Assembly (NCBI GenBank): GCA_947564765.1
Contig: CANODN010000092.1
Span: 1-7,712, forward strand
Reading direction: 5' to 3'
Length of the DNA: 7,712 nt
Source: an uncultured Roseburia sp.
GTDB taxonomy: Bacteria > Bacillota > Clostridia > Lachnospirales > Lachnospiraceae
The notes beneath the pieces were generated by a model. The model had not been told where the DNA came from and searched no databases. It saw only the letters and a program-made list of their open reading frames with translations. Both the position numbers and the translations under genes were made by a program. Below are positions 1 through 6,347 of this stretch, one piece after another; positions within the stretch are counted from its first letter, which is position 1, and every line of letters begins with the position of its first letter.

Positions 1-329
1 CAGAACTGATAGCTTGCAATCAGATCATAAACACTGATGGGCGCATCCTTTTCGATATTGATACTCTGGGGGACATATCCGATCTTCAGCTTCTGTATCC
101 TGCCATTTTCCCTGTCTTTAAATTCGATCTCCCCTTCATGGGGAATCTCATTTAAAATTGCCCGGATCAATGTGGATTTTCCCGCTCCGTTTTTGCCGAT
201 AATGGCGTTAATGCTTCCGCAGTGAATATGCAGATTGATATCTTTAAGGACAACCTGCTCGCCAAACCGGACGCCCAGATGATTTATTTTGATACAATGA
301 AGGCCGCAGGGCCGGATTATTTTTTTCAT
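1..329 (-). CDS. Metal ABC transporter ATP-binding protein (ZnuC/MntB-like), 3' end outside window
   Basis: This is the first 109 codons of an ABC-transporter ATPase that would energise metal-ion uptake from the cytoplasmic face of the membrane. The Walker A loop is complete at residues 45-53 (GKNGAGKST), and the Q-loop is in YVPQ with Gln88. The signature motif, Walker B and switch His lie beyond the window edge. The text after the Q-loop (residues 89-106) resembles zinc/manganese importer ATPases, and the gene follows a TroA/ZnuA-like binding protein after 1 nt, which supports the metal role. The ATG at 329-327 is backed by GGAG at 336-339 with 6-nt spacing, lying inside the end of the previous gene. 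Two Cys/His clusters, CGLHC at 8-12 and HIHC at 34-37, are unusual for the family and could bind metal (inference). The permease gene is expected next, outside the window. Substrate (Zn, Mn or Fe) cannot be fixed from sequence. Confidence 0.9.
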   Translation of the reverse strand, partial: MKKIIRPCGLHCIKINHLGVRFGEQVVLKDINLHIHCGSINAIIGKNGAGKSTLIRAILNEIPHEGEIEFKDRENGRIQKLKIGYVPQSINIEKDAPISVYDLIASYQF

Positions 330-330
330 A

Positions 331-1221
331 CTAATCTCCAAACGCTTTTTTTAAAAGATGGATATTATCCTGCATTCCGTTGATATAAGCATCCGGATCA
401 TAGTCCCCCCGCACCAGGGTATCCGGATAATAAACCTCCATATCTATTTCTTTTTTTATCATATCCGAAAATTCTTTCCCGTAAAGCTCCTCCGCAAACA
501 GAATATCTGCATGATTCTCTCTGGCTGCCGACAATACATCCGCCGCTTCCCCTGCACTGACCTGCCGCTCTTCATCCAGATTCAGTGTATAGCAGATTTC
601 AAAGCCGTAATCTTTGGCCAAATATTCATAGGCCTCATGAAAAGAAATGATCTTCTTTCCCTCTGCATCAGCCGCAATTTCTTGCTGTGCTTCTTCCAGT
701 TCCTTAAGCTTTGCATCATAGACTCTGGCATTTTCCCGCAGCTCTTTTTCATAGTCCGGAAAAAGACTGCACAGGCTTTCTGTCATTGTTTCTGTCATTT
801 TCCGATAGCTCTTTACACTCATCCATGCATGCGCATTCCCGTTCGGCAGGATCAGGTCTTTGGCTGTTTCTATTATGGCAAGCTCCGGATACTCTTTGGC
901 CGTATCTGTCAAAAAAGATTCCATTCCGCCGCCATTTACCAAAAACACATCCGCCGAGGACAATAGCTTCATATCCTCCGGCGTCAGCTGGAAATCATGA
1001 AGGCATCCCGTCTGGGGCTCACTGAGATTCTGAAGCCGGATACCCGGACAATCTCCGATCACATTTGCCGCAGCAATATAAACAGGATAAAAGGAGGTAA
1101 CTGCCAGAAATTTTCCTTCCTCATTATCCTTTTGCATGGTCCGGCAGATTCCCGTAAAAATTCCTGCACATAAGGCAACACAAAACAGCATAACGGCCGT
1201 AAAACAATATTTATTCCTCAC
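331..1221 (-). CDS. Metal ABC transporter substrate-binding protein (ZnuA/TroA family)
   Basis: A 296-residue cluster A-I solute-binding protein that would capture a divalent metal outside the cell and pass it to the ABC importer encoded next. After a hydrophobic N-terminal segment (about residues 8-26) the mature domain starts near FLAVTSFYPVY. The usual ligand positions of TroA/ZnuA proteins are recognisable: His75 (CLHDFQLTPED), His131 (NAHAWMS), His195 (SFHEAYEY) and probably Asp267 (YPDTL). The charged helix at about 155-190 matches the linker helix joining the two lobes. There is no His-rich loop of the E. coli ZnuA type. No canonical lipobox is visible: Cys18 and Cys26 are preceded by Leu and Ile at -1, so membrane attachment may be by an uncleaved anchor or an atypical lipoprotein signal. 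The GTG start at 1221-1219 overlaps the engB stop by 4 bp and has GAGG at 1229-1232 with 7-nt spacing, so it is preferred over ATG codon 11. Zn or Mn is the likely ligand, but this is inference. Confidence 0.88.
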   Translation of the reverse strand: MRNKYCFTAVMLFCVALCAGIFTGICRTMQKDNEEGKFLAVTSFYPVYIAAANVIGDCPGIRLQNLSEPQTGCLHDFQLTPEDMKLLSSADVFLVNGGGMESFLTDTAKEYPELAIIETAKDLILPNGNAHAWMSVKSYRKMTETMTESLCSLFPDYEKELRENARVYDAKLKELEEAQQEIAADAEGKKIISFHEAYEYLAKDYGFEICYTLNLDEERQVSAGEAADVLSAARENHADILFAEELYGKEFSDMIKKEIDMEVYYPDTLVRGDYDPDAYINGMQDNIHLLKKAFGD

Positions 1222-1922
1222 GATTTTACCTCATCATTGTGTGTTTTCCCACACATAAAGGGATGCCCGGAGGGTATATCCTCATTATTGTGTGTTTTCC
1301 CACACATAGAAGGATGCCCGGAGGGTATATCCTCTGCGGGCAATACCAATGCATCCATATACGCCCAGATTTCATCTCTTCCCTGTTTTGTTTCTGCCGA
1401 AAAAGGAAATACCTTCGACTGAGATTTTAAATTCAGTCCCGTGCGGATTGCCTTTAACTGCTTTTGGATCTGGCTCCGCTTGATCTTGTCCAGCTTCGTG
1501 GCAATGATTACCGGCTCATACCCCTGGTATAAGATCCAGTCATACATTTTCTTATCGTTAGCGGAAGGATCATGCCGGATATCAATTAAAAGAAAGACTG
1601 CTTTTAACTGTTTGGAGCTGTGCAGATAGTTTTCCACCATAACGCCCCATTTCTTCTTTTCCGACTCTGCGATTTTCGTATATCCATAGCCCGGAAGATC
1701 CACCAAATACATAGCTTTATTAATGTTGTAAAAATTAATCGTCTGGGTTTTTCCCGGCTGAGAGGAGGTTCTCGCCAGAGATTTCCGGTTCATCAACGCA
1801 TTGATCAGGGATGACTTTCCTACGTTTGATTTTCCGGCAAAGGCAATTTCCGGCAGAGAAGTCTTTGGCAGCTTACTGGTAACGCCGCATACAATCTCAA
1901 GCTCCACATTTTTGATTATCAT
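1218..1922 (-). CDS. engB: Ribosome biogenesis GTPase EngB/YsxC/YihA with repeat-derived C-terminal tail
   Basis: A TrmE-Era-EngA-YihA class GTPase; the family acts in the cytoplasm in assembly of the 50S ribosomal subunit. The G motifs are all present: G1 GKSNVGKSS (30-38), the G2 region around PGKTQT (56-61), G3 DLPGYG (75-80), G4 TKLD (142-145) and G5 SAE (175-177). Typical family members are about 195-200 residues; this one is 234. The excess is two tandem 17-residue repeats, residues 197-213 and 214-230, each beginning EDIPSGHP and followed by MCGKTHN, then the final EVKS. Excising the 102 bp leaves an in-frame 200-residue protein ending AEVKS, so the repeats look like an insertion that kept the frame. 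The ATG at 1922 overlaps the lon stop by 4 bp, its own SD is weak (GTGAG, 5-nt spacing), and coupling to lon is likely. The GTPase fold should be intact because the insertion follows the last helix. Confidence 0.96.
   Translation of the reverse strand: MIIKNVELEIVCGVTSKLPKTSLPEIAFAGKSNVGKSSLINALMNRKSLARTSSQPGKTQTINFYNINKAMYLVDLPGYGYTKIAESEKKKWGVMVENYLHSSKQLKAVFLLIDIRHDPSANDKKMYDWILYQGYEPVIIATKLDKIKRSQIQKQLKAIRTGLNLKSQSKVFPFSAETKQGRDEIWAYMDALVLPAEDIPSGHPSMCGKTHNNEDIPSGHPFMCGKTHNDEVKS
1229..1232 (-). promoter_or_regulatory. Ribosome binding site of the metal-binding protein, inside the repeat
   Basis: GAGG, 7 nt before the GTG start at 1221, is the only good SD sequence near that start and favours GTG over later ATG codons. 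These four bases are the last bases of the tandem 51-bp repeat in engB. They also encode part of the EngB C-terminus, so the site is translated through by ribosomes finishing engB. Confidence 0.6.
1229..1279 (-). repeat. Two-hairpin repeat, copy 1 (51 bp, in frame in engB)
   Basis: First unit, in plus coordinates, of a head-to-tail pair. It matches the unit at 1280-1330 at 48 of 51 bases by hand count. It contains two inverted repeats: TGTGTG at 1238-1243 with CACACA at 1250-1255 (loop 6 nt), and ATGCCC at 1263-1268 with GGGTAT at 1272-1277 (loop 3 nt; one G-T pair on the plus strand, an A-C mismatch on the minus). It encodes most of EngB residues 214-230 in minus frame. Four of the six frames through the unit are open, which would let it insert into genes without ending them. 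Confidence 0.85.
1280..1330 (-). repeat. Two-hairpin repeat, copy 2 (51 bp, in frame in engB)
   Basis: Second unit of the tandem pair, directly abutting copy 1, with the next four bases (1331-1334, CCTC) starting a third unit that goes no further. Its arms are at 1289-1294 with 1301-1306 and 1314-1319 with 1323-1328. The three differences from copy 1 lie outside both stems. The unit length of 51 is a multiple of 3, so the reading frame of engB is kept; it encodes most of residues 197-213. Confidence 0.85.
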
Positions 1923-4255
1923 AATTTCTCACGTTTTCCTTCCTGCACAAATGCCGTTTTTAATACATCCTTCATCGTTTCCGCATATACGATGTTAAGT
2001 CCTTCTTTGATTTCTTCTGCAATCTCATCCATATCTTTTTCATTTTGAGCCGGAACACAGATCGTCTTAATTCCCGCATTTTTAGCCGCCAATGTCTTTT
2101 CCTTTAATCCGCCAATGGGAAGCACACGGCCCCGCAGCGTAATTTCTCCTGTCATCGCCACATCGGCACGGATTTTCTTTTTGGTAATTGCGGAAAGCAT
2201 AGCAGTTGCCATGGTAATACCTGCCGACGGGCCATCCTTTGGCACGGCTCCTTCGGGAATATGAATATGAATATCGTTTTCTTTAAAAAATTCTTTGGAA
2301 ATTTTAAATTCTTTGCTGACAGAACGAATATAGCTGATTCCCGCCTGGGCAGATTCTTTCATAACGTCTCCCAACTGCCCTGTCAGTTTAAATTCTCCTT
2401 TTCCGGGCATCACGTTTACTTCAATTTCCAACGTGTCCCCTCCGACGCTTGTCCAGGCAAGGCCTCTGACAATGCCGATTTCATCTGTTTTGTTTGCCAG
2501 ATCAAAGGTATATTTTTCTTTTCCCAGATATTTTTCCAGATTCTTTTTGGTAATAATGACTTTTTTCTGATTGTCTTCGTAAATTTCTCTGGCGGCTTTT
2601 CGACAGATTTCTCCGATCTTGCGCTCCAGGCCGCGGACACCTGCTTCTTTGGTATATCCCCGTATCACCATAGCCAGCGCTTCCTTACGAATGGAAATCT
2701 GTTCTTTCTTCAGACCGTTTTTCTTCATCTGTTTGCGCACCAGATGCTCTTTGGCAATATGCATTTTTTCGTTTTCTGTATAGCTGCTGACTTCAATCAG
2801 CTCCATGCGGTCAAGAAGCGGCCTTGGAATATCCTGCACGGAATTGGCCGTTGCAATAAACAGTACCTCCGAAAGATCAATGGGAATTTCTACATAGTGA
2901 TCTCTGAATTTCTGATTCTGTTCCGAATCCAGAACCTCTAACAATGCAGATGACGTATCGCCCTTATAATCACTGCTGACTTTGTCAATCTCATCCAGAA
3001 GCATCAGAGGATTTTTCACGCCCGCCATACGAAGTCCTGATGCGATCCTGCCAGGCATAGCCCCCACATAAGTCCTTCTGTGTCCCCGGATCTCCGCCTC
3101 GTCTCTGACGCCTCCAAGACAAATACGCACATATTTTTTGTCCAGAGCCCTTGCCACAGATCTTGCAATACTGGTCTTTCCGGTTCCCGGAGGCCCTACC
3201 AGACAGATAATGGGGCTTTCACCCTTACTGGTCAGATTCCGGACAGCAAGAAATTCCAGCATCCTCTCTTTCACCTTTTCCATTCCGTAATGATCGTCAT
3301 CCAATACCTTTGCGGCATTTTTCAAATCCTTATTGTCCTTTGATGTTTTATCCCAGGGCAGTTCCAAAAGTGTTTCAATATAGCCCCTTGCAACTGCACT
3401 TTCCGAAGAATTGGAATTGATATTTTTAAACCGCTCGATTTCTTTGCGGATCTTATCTTTTACATCCTCTTGGGCCTGCAATGTTTTGAGTGTCTGTAAA
3501 AATAAATCCGCATCGGATTCCGTATTATCTTCTCCAAGCTCTTCCCGGATCACCTTCATCTGTTCCCGCAGCAGATATTCCTTCTGGTTCTTATCCACCT
3601 GCTCTTTGACCTTCGCCTGAAATTCATTTTTGATAGAAATGACATTGATCTCCCGAAGGAGTATTTCGATCAGTGTCTGATAACGCTCTTCTATGGTAAT
3701 TGCCTCTAAATATTTCTGCTTTTCCTCATAGTATACCGGTATATTATTGGCAATCAGATCCATAAGCCTCTCTGCATCCCTTGTCTCGGATATCTGGTGC
3801 ATATATTCCTTGTCCAGCTTTGGATTCAGAGCAGCATACCGTCCATAGGCTTCCAAAACCGCACGGCGCATCCCTTCTTTGACCTCTTCGGAATATTCTT
3901 CTCCTTCTTCCTCCAGACAAAATACTTCTGCCTGCAGATAAGGCAGATCTCCGACCAGCTCCAAAAGCTCTGCCCTTTTCTCTCCTTCTACCAAAATGCG
4001 GATAATCCCGTTCCGCATTTTAATCACCTGCTTGACCTTTGCAATAATACCGATCCGATACAGATCCTCTATTTTCGGATCTTCTGTTTCGATATTTTTC
4101 TGGGTGATCAGAAAAATATCCTGTTCCCCCATCATAGCCTCTTCTATAGCTTTCATTGATTTTTCTCTGCTGACATCAAAGTGGGCTACCATTCCCGGAA
4201 GAATTGCCATGCCACGCAATGCCACTGTTGGAATTGTGATCATCTTATCGTTCAA
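1919..4255 (-). CDS. lon: ATP-dependent Lon protease (LonA type)
   Basis: A cytoplasmic AAA+ serine protease that degrades misfolded and selected regulatory proteins. With the TTG start chosen here it is 778 residues. In order: N-terminal substrate-binding domain (about 5-200, starting ITIPTVALRGMAILPGM), a long helical segment (about 205-300), the AAA+ module with Walker A GPPGTGKT (354-361) and Walker B LLDEID (419-424), and the C-terminal peptidase domain with catalytic Ser677 (PKDGPSAG) and Lys720 (GGLKEK). The Ser-Lys dyad and absence of transmembrane helices identify LonA, not LonB. The reading frame is open to a TTG at 4261, but AAAGGGG at 4263-4269 is only 1 nt from that codon and 7 nt from the TTG at 4255; an ATG at 4243 is too far away. 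lon follows a terminator-like hairpin after clpX and overlaps engB by 4 bp. No CIRCE or CtsR operator was recognised upstream. Confidence 0.96.
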   Translation of the reverse strand: MNDKMITIPTVALRGMAILPGMVAHFDVSREKSMKAIEEAMMGEQDIFLITQKNIETEDPKIEDLYRIGIIAKVKQVIKMRNGIIRILVEGEKRAELLELVGDLPYLQAEVFCLEEEGEEYSEEVKEGMRRAVLEAYGRYAALNPKLDKEYMHQISETRDAERLMDLIANNIPVYYEEKQKYLEAITIEERYQTLIEILLREINVISIKNEFQAKVKEQVDKNQKEYLLREQMKVIREELGEDNTESDADLFLQTLKTLQAQEDVKDKIRKEIERFKNINSNSSESAVARGYIETLLELPWDKTSKDNKDLKNAAKVLDDDHYGMEKVKERMLEFLAVRNLTSKGESPIICLVGPPGTGKTSIARSVARALDKKYVRICLGGVRDEAEIRGHRRTYVGAMPGRIASGLRMAGVKNPLMLLDEIDKVSSDYKGDTSSALLEVLDSEQNQKFRDHYVEIPIDLSEVLFIATANSVQDIPRPLLDRMELIEVSSYTENEKMHIAKEHLVRKQMKKNGLKKEQISIRKEALAMVIRGYTKEAGVRGLERKIGEICRKAAREIYEDNQKKVIITKKNLEKYLGKEKYTFDLANKTDEIGIVRGLAWTSVGGDTLEIEVNVMPGKGEFKLTGQLGDVMKESAQAGISYIRSVSKEFKISKEFFKENDIHIHIPEGAVPKDGPSAGITMATAMLSAITKKKIRADVAMTGEITLRGRVLPIGGLKEKTLAAKNAGIKTICVPAQNEKDMDEIAEEIKEGLNIVYAETMKDVLKTAFVQEGKREKL

Positions 4256-4262
4256 TTTCAAA

Positions 4263-4269
4263 CCCCTTT
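4263..4269 (-). promoter_or_regulatory. Ribosome binding site deciding the lon start
   Basis: AAAGGGG, read on the minus strand, lies 7 nt before the TTG at 4255. The same sequence is 1 nt from the TTG at 4261 and 19 nt from the ATG at 4243, so spacing selects the middle candidate. No other purine-rich site lies close enough to support the alternatives. Confidence 0.6.
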
Positions 4270-4287
4270 CCGGTATCTGTTATATAT

Positions 4288-4330
4288 AAAAGCTGTCGTC
4301 AGTAATCCAGATATCCTTACTGCGACAGCT
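4288..4330 (-). terminator. Terminator-like hairpin between clpX and lon
   Basis: On the minus strand, the arm at 4330-4317 (AGCTGTCGCAGTAA) pairs with 4305-4291 over 14 bp with a single bulged base at 4299 and an 11-nt loop. The downstream arm runs into TTTT followed by TATATA. On the plus strand the hairpin is followed by CCCCC, so termination would work only for clpX-direction transcripts. It starts 23 nt after the clpX stop. The U-run is short, so readthrough into lon is possible; alternatively the hairpin may protect the clpX mRNA 3' end. Confidence 0.65.
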
Positions 4331-4353
4331 CCCCCTTATGAATCAACTGCTGC

Positions 4354-5652
4354 TTACGCGCTCTTTGATTCTAATATTTCTGCTTTTCCTGCCTGTTTTT
4401 CCTCAATGGAATCAACATATTCCTTTTCTTCCACCAATGCCTTGCCAATCGTACATTCCGTAATGGACTCGTCGGAAGGAACCCGATACATCAGATCCAT
4501 CATAATGTTCTCCATAATAGAACGTAAGCCCCTGGCCCCCGTTTGTCTCTCTAACGCCTTATCGGCAATGGCCTCAATCGCCTCTTGATCAAAATGCAAA
4601 GCCACACCGTCTAATTCCAGCAGCTTTTTATACTGTCTGACCAGACAATTCTTCGGTTCCGTCAAAATGCGGACAAGAGCTTTCTGATCCAGAGAATCCA
4701 GCGACACCGTAACCGGCACACGGCCGATAAATTCCGGTATCAGCCCGAATTTGATGAAATCCTGGGGCATTGCATGTTTGAACGCCTCTCCGGTGTTAAT
4801 CTCCCTTTTATCCTTTACAACGGCGTTAAACCCAATGGACTTCTGATCCAGACGTGTCTCTATGATCTTATCAAGACCGTCAAAGGCACCGCCGCAGATA
4901 AAAAGAATATTGGTCGTATCAATCTGAATTAATTCCTGCTGAGGATGCTTTCTTCCTCCCTGGGGAGGAACGGAAGCTGTCGTACCTTCTAATATTTTCA
5001 AAAGCGCCTGCTGTACCCCTTCTCCGGATACATCTCTGGTAATGGATACATTTTCAGACTTTTTGGTAATTTTGTCAATTTCATCTATATAGATAATGCC
5101 GTGCTGGGCGCGTTCAATATTGTAGTCAGCTGCCTGGATAATCTTAAGCAGAATATTCTCCACATCCTCACCCACATATCCCGCTTCCGTCAGAGTAGTA
5201 GCATCTGCAATCGCAAATGGAACATTTAAAATACGCGCCAGTGTCTGTGCCAAATAAGTCTTTCCGGAACCGGTAGGACCTAACATTAAAATATTGCTCT
5301 TCTGCAGCTCCACATCCAGATCAGTCCCTGCCAGAATCTTCTTATAATGATTGTAAACAGCTACCGACAATACTTTCTTGGCATTGTCCTGTCCGATTAC
5401 ATATTCGTCCAGAAAATGTTTCAGTTCTTCCGGCTTTAAGAGATTAATCTCCTGCTCCTGGCCTGCTTCTTCCAGATCATCGTCTTCTTCAAATTCTTCT
5501 TCTATAATTTCCGTACAGATATCTACGCATTCATCACAAATGAATGCCCCGCTTCCGCTCGGTCCTGCAATCAGCTTTCTGACCTGCTCCTGCGTCCTGC
5601 CGCAGAAGGAGCAGCGGATTCTCTCTCCGCCGTTCATATTTCTTCCTGCCAT
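4354..5652 (-). CDS. clpX: ATP-dependent Clp protease ATP-binding subunit ClpX
   Basis: A 432-residue hexameric AAA+ unfoldase that recognises tagged or damaged proteins, unfolds them and threads them into ClpP. The N-terminal zinc-binding domain has Cys14, Cys17, Cys39 and Cys42. The AAA+ module follows: Walker A GPTGSGKT (125-132), pore loop GYVG (158-161), Walker B IIYIDEID (186-193), the RKH pore loop (234-236), the IGF loop that docks into ClpP at 273-275, a probable arginine finger in EFIGRVP (Arg311) and sensor 2 in GARGLR (Arg374). All motifs for a working ClpXP complex are present. The ATG is supported by GGAG at 5660-5663 with 7-nt spacing. clpP lies 75 bp upstream, separated by a two-hairpin repeat, and a terminator-like hairpin follows. 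Length is normal for the family; the acidic linker at about 50-65 is unremarkable. Confidence 0.98.
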   Translation of the reverse strand: MAGRNMNGGERIRCSFCGRTQEQVRKLIAGPSGSGAFICDECVDICTEIIEEEFEEDDDLEEAGQEQEINLLKPEELKHFLDEYVIGQDNAKKVLSVAVYNHYKKILAGTDLDVELQKSNILMLGPTGSGKTYLAQTLARILNVPFAIADATTLTEAGYVGEDVENILLKIIQAADYNIERAQHGIIYIDEIDKITKKSENVSITRDVSGEGVQQALLKILEGTTASVPPQGGRKHPQQELIQIDTTNILFICGGAFDGLDKIIETRLDQKSIGFNAVVKDKREINTGEAFKHAMPQDFIKFGLIPEFIGRVPVTVSLDSLDQKALVRILTEPKNCLVRQYKKLLELDGVALHFDQEAIEAIADKALERQTGARGLRSIMENIMMDLMYRVPSDESITECTIGKALVEEKEYVDSIEEKQAGKAEILESKSA

Positions 5653-5665
5653 AATTTCACTCCGC

Positions 5666-5734
5666 TATTACCTTATTATTGTACATTCTCTCAGTACATA
5701 AAGGGATACCCGAAGGGTATTACCTTATTATTGT
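5666..5734 (-). repeat. Two-hairpin repeat, copy 3 (52 bp plus 17-bp partial unit), clpP-clpX junction
   Basis: This segment fills nearly all of the 75-bp clpP-clpX gap. A full unit spans 5666-5717, and its first 17 bases (TATTACCTTATTATTGT) recur at 5718-5734. It shares the 12-mer ACATAAAGGGAT with engB copy 1 (5696-5707 versus 1253-1264) and has the same two-stem plan: TGTAC at 5680-5684 with GTACA at 5694-5698, then ATACCC at 5706-5711 with GGGTAT at 5715-5720, the latter a perfect 6-bp stem with a GAA loop. The partial unit overlaps the clpP stop codon. Unlike the coding copies the unit is 52 bp long. Confidence 0.75.
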
Positions 5735-6315
5735 TCCCGATTCTTAATCACAAGATCAATCAAACCATATTCCTTCGCTTCCTCCGCAGACAGATAATGA
5801 TCTCTCTCTGTATCAGCCGCAATTACCTCGTATGGTTTTCCTGTATTCTCTGCAAGAATCTGATTCAAACGTCTCTTGGTCTTTAAAATATTCTCTGCTG
5901 CAATCTCAATCTCTGTTGCCTGGCCTCTTGCTCCTCCGGAGGGCTGATGAATCATGATCTCCGCATTGGGAAGGGCCATTCTCTTGCCCTTTGTGCCGCC
6001 TGCCAGCAAAAATGCTCCCATGCTTGCCGCCAGTCCGATACAAATGGTAGATACGTCACATTTGATATATTGCATCGTATCGTAAATAGCAAGTCCTGCC
6101 GTCACCACACCTCCCGGTGAATTAATATACATCTGAATATCTTTTCCCGGGTCCTCCGACTCTAAAAACAAGAGCTGGGCCACGGTTAGGCTGGCCGTTG
6201 TTTCATTGACCTCTTCTCCCAGAAAAATAATTCTTTCCTTTAATAATCTTGAATAAATATCATAGCTTCTCTCGCCTCTGCTGGTCTGTTCAATGACATA
6301 AGGTACTAAACTCAT
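5728..6315 (-). CDS. clpP: ATP-dependent Clp protease proteolytic subunit ClpP
   Basis: A 195-residue serine peptidase that forms the double-ring barrel degrading substrates fed by ClpX or ClpC in the cytoplasm. The catalytic triad is complete: Ser98 (GLAASMGAF), His123 (MIHQPSGG) and Asp172 (TERDHYLS). The oxyanion-side motif YINSPGG is at 63-69 and the N-terminal axial-loop region (LVPYVIEQTSRGERSYDIYSRL) is standard. Length is typical. The ATG at 6315 follows AAGGAGG at 6324-6330 with 8-nt spacing, a very strong site. The gene lies between tig and clpX. The tandem stop codons TAA TAA fall inside the partial copy of the repeat at the clpP-clpX junction, so the repeat forms the gene's 3' boundary; the protein itself ends normally. 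Confidence 0.98.
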   Translation of the reverse strand: MSLVPYVIEQTSRGERSYDIYSRLLKERIIFLGEEVNETTASLTVAQLLFLESEDPGKDIQMYINSPGGVVTAGLAIYDTMQYIKCDVSTICIGLAASMGAFLLAGGTKGKRMALPNAEIMIHQPSGGARGQATEIEIAAENILKTKRRLNQILAENTGKPYEVIAADTERDHYLSAEEAKEYGLIDLVIKNREQ

Positions 6316-6347
6316 ATCTTCTGCCTCCTTGCGATATTACACGTATT

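Noticed and set aside
358..966. 202-codon plus-strand open frame
   Set aside because: It lies wholly opposite the well-supported metal-binding protein gene, has no recognisable domain, and its composition (rich in Ile, Phe, Cys, His) is typical of an antisense shadow.
1229..1334. Possible CRISPR array from the tandem repeats
   Set aside because: Units abut directly with no unique spacers, only two copies occur, and they are translated as part of EngB.
2261..2941. 226-codon plus-strand open frame
   Set aside because: Antisense to the Lon AAA+ and protease domains, whose catalytic motifs are intact; Phe-rich with no family features.
4259..4261. TTG at 4261 as the lon start
   Set aside because: The ribosome binding site is only 1 nt away from it, whereas the TTG two codons later is optimally spaced.
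4271..4322. Candidate lon promoter overlapping the terminator stem (TATAAC at 4279-4284)
   Set aside because: The only -35 candidate, TTACTG, matches the consensus at two positions and the spacing is 15 nt, too weak to list as a feature.
4262..4353. Heat-shock operator (CIRCE or CtsR heptad repeat) before lon; also looked for before clpP and clpX
   Set aside because: Neither TTAGCACTC/GAGTGCTAA nor a GGTCAAA direct repeat was found in these spacers; control sites may lie upstream of tig, outside the window.
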